From the NCBI RefSeq assembly GCF_002865645.1, contig NW_020194558.1, positions 2,508,014 to 2,572,013 on the forward strand: a DNA stretch of 64,000 bases, written 5' to 3'. The first letter of the stretch is position 1, and each line of letters begins with the position of its first letter. Position numbers and translations under genes: made by a program. Positions 57,398-64,000 of this stretch are shown here, one piece after another. The notes below the pieces were generated by a model. That model did no database searches, was not told the origin of the DNA, and worked only from the letters and a program-made list of their open reading frames with translations. The stretch comes from Hyaloscypha bicolor E. Its lineage: Eukaryota; Ascomycota; Leotiomycetes; Helotiales; Hyaloscyphaceae.

Positions 57398-59560
57398 TGT
57401 TAGAGCAAGGCTGGATCTGCGTGAATCCTGAAAGGGCCGCTCAACGATCTTACGCGTTGGTTATGAGGGACAAAAGCTGGCAGCGCACTCCTAGCAAAGG
57501 CACAGGCAAGCAGGCAGGCAGGCAGGCCCAAAGATGTTGGTGTGGGTCAAGGCTGAATGGGAGGGAGCTATCGGGCCCAGGAGCTGGACGGAGCTGGACG
57601 GGGCTGGGAGTTGGCTCTGAATGAGTCGTAGTGTAGCTGAAGGAGCCAGTTGGAGGAAGGCAACAACAGTAGCAGCTTTGTCGACGAGGGGGGAGCAGTG
57701 GCCGACGTGCAGCAATCCGGCGTGGGTTCCGCAATGAGGGCGAGTCTAAAGCTGCGTAAATTCGACAGAGGTACCACAGGTACGTTGTCTGAGGTGCGTA
57801 TCGCGGGCGTTGGAAGTGGTGGTGAGGAGCAGAATCGCGCTGTGCCGTGCGCGCACCCTCGCACTCGTCCCAGTTGATAGAGTCAACGTTCGCTTGGCTG
57901 GGGTAATCCTTGCCGTGCGCTGGTGCTTTTCTGCCCGGCGTCAGCAGCGATGAGGGAGAATTGCAAGAGGGCCAGGAAAGTGTAAAGTGCAGCTCTGGCT
58001 GCCGCGTGCGGCTTGGTAACTTGGTTGCTTGCTTGCTTGCTTGCTCGTGCTCGGCGTGGGTGCGCCTGCTCTGCTCTGCTCTGCTCTCCTTGCTCTCCTT
58101 GCTCTCCCTGCGCTCCCTGCTCTCCCTTGAAGCGAAGCCCGCCATCGAATGGCAGCGCGCCGCCTGCACTTTGGCCTCACGGTGGCATACCACTAGAGAA
58201 GGCAGTTACAGTTGCGTGCAGCGAGATTTAGAGCCGGCGAATCAGGCCTGCAGCTGCGCGTCTCTTGATCGCGGGCTGCATGAGCTCGCAGGCATGCAGG
58301 CGCTTAGAAGCTCTGTTTCTTCGAATCTCCAGTTTCCGGCCTCAACCTCACTCAGGTCCCTCCACCACCTTTATCCCGGCACACGGTTGGAACATCCACG
58401 GTGCTCCAGAGTCCAGACCATGGAGGATAGGTGTGATAGCTCGCTGGTACGACCCGAGTTCAGCCAATTGCACTGCTCCCGCACACAGACAATCCATCTC
58501 CCAGCGGTCTCACAGTTATCGGCGGGAACAGCCGTTCGTGGGTAACAAACCAGCGAGAGAGGCCCCCAAAGGTACTTCTAGCAAGAATGCTTTTAGAACT
58601 AGCCGACCCGATGCGCCGCGGCCCAACTCTTCGGGTTGGGCGGGTCCTTTGGATCGGCCACCACACATGAGATCTTCGTCCCCTTGAGCCCCAGCCCCTG
58701 TTGGTGGTCGAGAAGTGGTGACCTCCAATCCCTGGTGGTCAGCGTGCCATGGTGCTTTTTCCATGTGCAGCCACTGCCTGAGATGTCCTCGTCGACCAGA
58801 CGGTGAGAGACGCTCTCATTACTTTGCATATTATTATCTTGTCCACCGTCAGCCCCCAACTTCTCCGTTATTCGAGCGTGCGGGATCTGAGAACCATTGG
58901 TGGCAGCTACGAGGAGCTCCAGCCAAAGAGCGTCCTACACGGCTCGCATTCCGGCCATCGAATAACTTTACTCGACGGTATCGATTAGAGCCTCTTCGCT
59001 GTTCAATCATGATTCATGAAGTTGGATGACTGGATCCGAGTCCTCATGCAACACGAACGTCTGCGCCGCTACTAGCCTTGCGGTCACGCAGCATGCGCTT
59101 GCGTAGCCGCCATACAACCCTATCGCAGATAAGCAGCTAACATGTCCTCGCTGATGTGGGCGTGTTGGAAATGTTAGTCCCAGTATTAAGAGCAGACACC
59201 AACAATCCCAACAAGAAGTTTAAATTCGTGGCGGATGCTAAAAGGCGGAGGGCAATCCTCAATCCAACACGCCTCGTTCCCCTGGGCAGAATCTGGGGCA
59301 TAGGGTCGGAAAAATACCCCTTTCTGGGACAGATGTGAGATAAGATGGCGTGTTCCATTGTCACCGGCCGCTTGGTGCCGGAAGTCTGCCTCGTTGGAGC
59401 GGAAATGTTGGTAAAAAGCGGTCTTGAATTTTGGGATCTGATCCTTTTGTCTTTGGGACCAAGCCCACGAACCTCCAACTCCTTCCCCAATACGCCATTT
59501 ATGCAATCGCTCATACTTCCATTCCAGATAACCAACGCCTGTGCCACGTAGTGTACCCAT
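57398..59560. other. Gene-free region with short simple repeats
   Basis: About 2.2 kb. It holds a (GGCA)n run at about 57508-57528, a (TTGC)n run at about 58024-58045 and a CTCTG/CTCCTTG repeat at about 58066-58130. Long frames on both strands (57450-58193, 57910-58545) are products of this low-complexity DNA. Likely a long 5' leader/promoter of the DUF7624-like gene. Confidence 0.5.
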
Positions 59561-59999
59561 CTAATTCATCGCCGCCTTCTTTGCGTCTCGTTCTGCGGGA
59601 TTGTATCTAAGAAGATGGTTAGAGACCAGAACCGTTATTGAAGCAGTTGGGTTGGCATAAATGGGCGCGGTCTGCAGGAAGAAGACATACTTGAGGAGCT
59701 TCTCAATCAGGTCCACATGTGTCATGATCATTCGGCGGCAGCAGTACCGTTTGCATTTCAGCTCGTCCATCGCATCACTGTTGTTAAAGTAAGCACGGCT
59801 TGGACGCCTCCGAGAGCTGAAGTCTTGTCCTACCCATCCGGCATTCCTTCGTCGATGAGCTTCAGGTATCGTTCCCATAGATCTCCGATGACCTGCGGGC
59901 AGATCAGTAAAGGCAGGGGCAACAGAACTGGGGAAGAGCGGGGTGCGGTTTGAGGAGATTTACCTTCCCGCAGGAAAAGCAGCGCACTGGAATAATCAT
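59561..59999 (-). CDS. RPB10: RNA polymerase I/II/III common subunit RPB10
   Basis: Small zinc-binding subunit shared by all three nuclear RNA polymerases. Four exons: 59999-59964, 59892-59834, 59777-59691, 59606-59561; 75 residues (yeast about 70). Exon 1 reads [12 protein letters not shown], with the invariant N-terminal CFSCGK zinc half-site; exon 2 [20 protein letters not shown]; exon 3 [20 protein letters not shown] with the second half-site (CCRRM) and VDLIEKLLK; exon 4 [14 protein letters not shown]. Introns are 71, 56 and 84 nt, and every junction falls in conserved protein, so the model is firm. It diverges from UTP17 across 216 bp. Confidence 0.96.
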
Positions 60000-60215
60000 C
60001 CCGAGGTATTCTGGCTGGGTTTGGAGGCCACGAATAGTTGGCAGGAGCAGAGCGGTTGAAGTTGTAGAGCTTTGATGTTGTCGCCGCGAGAGAGGTTGGA
60101 GAATCCAAGAATATCGCGCTAGTTCAAAAATAATTTTTTTGTGAGCCTCATTCACCGATAGGCAAAAAATGTTTCTTTGAACTCCACCAAACCACACAAG
60201 GACTCTGACAACACC
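60000..60215. promoter_or_regulatory. Bidirectional promoter RPB10 / UTP17
   Basis: 216 bp between two divergent start codons, both genes for ribosome production. An A5-TAA-T7 element at 60125-60140 resembles the rRNA-processing element (AAAAATTTT core) known from yeast ribosome-biogenesis promoters; the match is imperfect. Confidence 0.5.
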
Positions 60216-63200
60216 ATGGCTTCTGCATTGAAGCGCAAGAGAGGTCCCGTGGAGGTTTTGGATACTCCAAAACGATCTAAATCTGTGAAAAACCAGTCCG
60301 GGAACCCTTTACGACCAGTCAGCGATAAGGCAGGCTGGGAAGCTGCCTTCAATCCGCCCCAGGAATTGGTAGCACCCACAAATGGGGTCAATGGCAATCA
60401 TTCGCACGGAACTCCGGAATCGCCAGAAGCTGTGGACTATGAAGCTTATGTGCAAGATGAAAAATACAAAGACGCCATACATCAGCGGGAGAAGCTATCC
60501 CAAAACGTCCTTTATGACAACAGCAACAAAACATCCGTGTATTCCGAGCCCAAGAAGACGAATGACTTGTGGAAACTATCCGAGCCGATTGGAGGTCGAA
60601 TGATAAACGCCGATCCAGTTTTCACAGCCGATGAGAAGTATGTGGGTTGGATTACTATCTACGGAATGCCGCTAACTTCATGATGCAGATTTCTCATTGT
60701 TGCTAATCGGAGAACTATTAACGTCTACTCAACCTTGAATTCCCTTCTTACTCGGTCCGTAAAGCCTATTCTCAAGGATGACGCTCCTCGCACCACTCGA
60801 ATCGTAACATATTGCTTGTCCCCGACTCACCCGAATATCATATGGGTAGCTTTCTCAGATGGATCTGTTTTCAGGATCGACTGGACGACAGGTAGAGGTG
60901 GAAACGACCACTGGACGATATCTTCGACCGGTTGCATCCATATGACTGTGGCTTCCATGGAGTCTTCTGGACGAAGACGAGATGTAGTTTTCACAACCGA
61001 GACCAAGAAGGATGGCGGCTTTCGGATCACAGCGCATGGAATGTCCCAAGAAACTCCGAGTGACACCCCTACGAGAACCATATACACAACACCGAACCGG
61101 ATACAGTTCTTGAAAACAGCAAAGGAGGGTTCAGTCATTGTTGCCGCTTCTGGCAACAGAGTTCTCCTCGGTCGTCTCCGCTCAACTGAGTACAACACTG
61201 TTGAAAATATCAGATATGAATTCCGCATTTTCGAGTCCACAGAAGTTATCAAGTCTTTGGATGTTCGAGTCTCCGAAAGGAAAGAAACTGATGGCCTGAA
61301 GAAAAGTTTGAAAAAGTCGCCAGTTGTGGACGTCGTGGTTGGAAATATTCGAGGTGTCTTATTTGTGCATAACGATCTTCTCGCAAAGTTATTTTCGCAG
61401 CAGGCGGACGGGAAGCTCCCACCAGGAATCAGCATGGTACCACGCAAGTTGCATTGGCATCGACAAGTAGTACATACCGTCAAGTGGTCACTAGATGGTA
61501 AGTGAGCCTAATTAGGTATCACAGCTCATGCTGATAATGATCTAGGCAATTATATCATTTCTGGTGGCACCGAGACGGTGCTTGTACTTTGGCAACTCGA
61601 CACCGGAAAACAGCAATTTCTCCCTCACATGTCTGCAACTATTCAGAATGTAGTTGTTGCACCATCCGGAACTTCATATGCAATCCAGCTTGCGGATAAC
61701 TCGGCCATGATCTTGTCCACCGCGGAGCTGGAGCCCACAGCAAACATTGCTGGTATTCAGGCTTCAGTCCTTGAGTCTGAAGAGCCGCTGGAAGCGCAAG
61801 TTGAGAAAGTTGAGGAGCTCTCCTGGCGACCACCTCTTGTGCAGAGTACTCCGGCCATCATAAATCCTGCGAATCCCTCCAAGCTTCTTCTTGGTGTAGG
61901 ACAAACGCAGGAGATCAGTGCTACCAAACCTCAGGTCATGAGTAATCCGTTTCTGCAAACATTCGACCTCGGATCAGCGCATAATTTGTCCAGACAAGCT
62001 TTGACCAGGACCAACATAACAAATGTCAATGCAGCCCCTAGCACACATCCCTTGTCAGAACCCAGAGTTACACATATGAAGATCTCTCATGATGGAAAGT
62101 GGCTTGCAACAGTGGACGAATGGACGCCTCCAGCGAGAGAATATGACTTCTTAAAGCACAGGGGCAAAGACCTCTCCGTTGAGGTGCAGCAAAGACGAGA
62201 GGTGTTCCTCAAATTTTGGCAGTGGAGCAAGGAGTCGGAGTTGTGGGAGCTCGTATCGCGTATTGATTCACCTCATTCGCTCGGCCCAGATTCAGGCGAT
62301 GCCGGGAGGATTTTTGCCCTTGCCGCCGACCCTAGCTCCTCACGCTTTTCAACAATAGGAGAGGACAGTATAGTTAGAACTTGGGGGACAAAGACACGAA
62401 AACGAGACGGAGTCGTTGTTCGTGCGAAAGACGGTAATGCTTTCAGAAATTGGCATTGCCAGCATGCCATTTGTCTTGGCAAGCCGGAACTTTTGGAGGG
62501 ATCAGGGCATTCCGAAAAGTATCCTACAAGTGGATCGGTTACCTTTTCTGAGGATGGGTCAGTATTGGCCGCAGCATGCGATAGTGATGATGGCCTTTTG
62601 CATATTGTGGACCCGGATTCTGGAATTATTCGACTCTCCCATACTGGATTGTTCGAAGGCACCATTATTGGCATGGAGTTCTTGGATCAGGATCTGATCG
62701 TACTTTCCAACAAGTTGTTCGTCTTTGACGTTGTCTCTGAAACTTTCAGATTCGCCATCAAGCTAGCATCTAGTCCTGCATCTTTGACTCCCAGACAAAA
62801 GCAGGAAATGATGCACTTGGCTGTTGATCGTCGAAGTCGGACCTTCGCAGTTGCACTTCCAACCTTCAGCGTTCAGTCGGGCAAGCCATCCCTTTGGTCA
62901 GCGAGCTGCGAATTGACCGTATTCCACCAAGATAGTCGCGAGCCTCAACTCACCGAAGAATTCCCTACTATCATCACGGCTCTACTTCCCGCTGTCAGCT
63001 CCGAAGGCTATATCGTCCTCGACACCGCGGCCGAGATCCGTACTGTAATGAAGAAGGGCAGTCAAGCAGTCACTGCTCTTGCACAATCCACCTCAGCACT
63101 TGAGCTCGACACTGTGCCGGAAGAGCCGACTAGCGAAATGCTACAAGAGGAAGATGTCGAAGGAGTTGATGATTATCTCCTAACTCCCGCAGCAACACAA

Positions 63201-63365
63201 GACGGGGAGGGCGACGACGATAATGAGCACCCTGTCGTCACTCAACAACAGTTGTCAGAAATCTTCGATATTGGACCATCATTTGCCTTGCCACCGATGG
63301 AGGAAATGTTCTACCAGGTTGCTGGCCTATTTTCAAGCAAACCGCTTGCTCAGAGTGTATCATGA
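60216..63365 (+). CDS. UTP17: U3 snoRNP / small-subunit processome protein Utp17 (WDR75 family)
   Basis: WD-repeat component of the t-UTP subcomplex needed for pre-rRNA transcription and early 18S processing in the nucleolus (yeast Utp17/Nan1, human WDR75). Exons 60216-60637, 60689-61497, 61546-63365, about 1016 residues. The N-terminal tail is basic (MASALKRKRGPVEV, PKRSKSVKNQ). WD propeller segments include DEK|FLIVANRRTINVYSTLNS across intron 1, NIIWVAFSDGSVFRIDWTTG, KLHWHRQVVHTVKWSLDG|NY across intron 2, then GGTETVLVLWQLDTGKQQFL and HMSATIQNVVVAPSGTSYAI. A second propeller follows (MKISHDGKWLATVDEW, FSTIGEDSIVRTWGTK, GSVTFSEDGSVLAAACD). The C-terminus is acidic and ends PLAQSVS. ATG 60216 is the first in the frame. 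Confidence 0.93.
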
Positions 63366-63776
63366 TTTCAGTTTCACAGTGTATGACTTGCATAGCGGTC
63401 GGGTTTCTCAGCATTTCAGCGATAGGGAGCTTTGTACAGGGTGTACAAAGCCAAAAGTAGGGATTGAATTACATGACATTGTCAACAGCTTCAATGTTAA
63501 GTGAGACCCCTTCAATTTCTTGGCAAGTGATCTCGTATCCAATTTCCAGAAGAAAGAATACAAGCAGGAGCATTAACGGAACCCGTTGGTCACGTGCAGA
63601 GAAGTGTCTTTAAAAGTGGGGTGCGAGCCATTTGGCCGATGGCGCAAGAGCAAGTGGATCAACCAACCTTCACAAAAAGGCATGTCGTACGAGCTCAAGT
63701 ATATCTCCCCTTCCTTCTCTCTTTTCAAGTCCAGTTCCCTCCCATTTCGTTCTCAGTTCCGTATACACAGTTCACA
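63366..63776. other. Intergenic stretch before the oxygenase gene
   Basis: About 410 bp with a CACGTG box near 63592 and a CT-rich leader just before the next ATG. No gene supported. Confidence 0.5.
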
Positions 63777-64000
63777 ATGTCATTTGACACCATCCCCATC
63801 CTTGACCTATCCCAGGCCAAAGACCCATCTACTAAGCCACAGTTCCTGGATGAGCTCCGACACGCTCTCTTAGAAGTTGGCTTCCTGTACCTGAAGAATG
63901 TAGGAATCCCAGAAGAGCTCACACAAAAGGTTATAGAAGAAGGCGTGGCCTTTTTTGACCTGCCTATGGAAGAGAAGTATATTGTACTCTCCCGTCTCCA
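63777..64000 (+). CDS. 2-oxoglutarate/Fe(II) oxygenase (isopenicillin N synthase-like), 5' end only
   Basis: The first 67 codons are visible: MSFDTIPILDLSQAKDPSTK, then LRHALLEVGFLYLKNVGIPE and EGVAFFDLPMEEK. This is the N-terminal DIOX_N region of the isopenicillin N synthase-like family; the iron-binding His/Asp residues lie beyond the window. A GTATAT donor at 63977 right after the EEK codons suggests an intron starts there. Substrate cannot be inferred. Confidence 0.8.
   Translation, partial: MSFDTIPILDLSQAKDPSTKPQFLDELRHALLEVGFLYLKNVGIPEELTQKVIEEGVAFFDLPMEEKYIVLSRL

Noticed and set aside
57450..58545. Long open frames on both strands (247 and 211 codons)
   Set aside because: They overlap each other, come from simple repeats, and contain no domain or consistent splice sites.

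Overview
The window looks like nuclear DNA of a filamentous ascomycete (Pezizomycotina; Leotiomycetes is my guess from memory of similar proteins, not a database result). Evidence: dense genes on both strands, many introns of about 46-80 nt with CTAAC/CTGAC branch sites, a Zn2Cys6 regulator, and fungal-only families (2EXR, DUF7918-like, DUF7624-like). No virus, CRISPR array, rRNA or tRNA was seen. Exon boundaries are my own: each was placed where GT(or GC)..AG, a branch-like motif and the reading phase agreed.

Layout. 1-1482 (-): lipin-type phosphatidate phosphatase PAH1, cut by the left edge. 2420-3252 (-): broken 2EXR gene. 3884-7366 (+): membrane-anchored fibronectin III/coiled-coil protein. 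8266-10697 (+): Zn2Cys6 regulator, followed by a TCTA microsatellite. 12090-13094 (-): unknown protein. 14829-16158 (+): mitochondrial ADP/ATP carrier with two GC-AG introns. 16808-20952 (-): two paralogous RBR (RING-IBR-RING) E3 ligases. 24232-26446 (-): Sfp1-type split zinc-finger regulator. 28178-29043 (+): Rcf2-like HIG1 protein. 29451-31031 (-): six-kelch protein. 31504-33869 (+): DUS3 tRNA dihydrouridine synthase. 34474-35309 (+): BAP31/Yet family ER protein.

35.9-46.9 kb is an accessory block: five same-strand divergent copies (A-E) of one fungal family (DUF7918-like), with a cluster of short repeats between copies B and C. Copy B is decayed. All five keep a near-invariant exon 3 (107 nt in A, C, D and E; 110 nt in B) and end in a SUMO-interacting-motif-like stretch. 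Next come a GH3 beta-glucosidase with an internal deletion and frame break (47852-50598) and three small cysteine-rich proteins with an MC start, at least two clearly related (51.7-53.9 kb).

The right part returns to housekeeping genes: a DUF7624-like protein (54939-57397), RPB10 (59561-59999) divergent from UTP17/NAN1 (60216-63365) across a 216-bp promoter, and the start of a 2-oxoglutarate/Fe(II) oxygenase (63777 to the edge).

Themes: growth and ribosome production (SFP1, RPB10, UTP17, DUS3), mitochondrial respiration (carrier, RCF2), ER/lipid (PAH1, BAP31), and ubiquitin/SUMO-type signalling candidates (two RBR ligases, the SIM-bearing array). No operon-like logic is implied; any link between the RBR pair and the SIM array is speculation.
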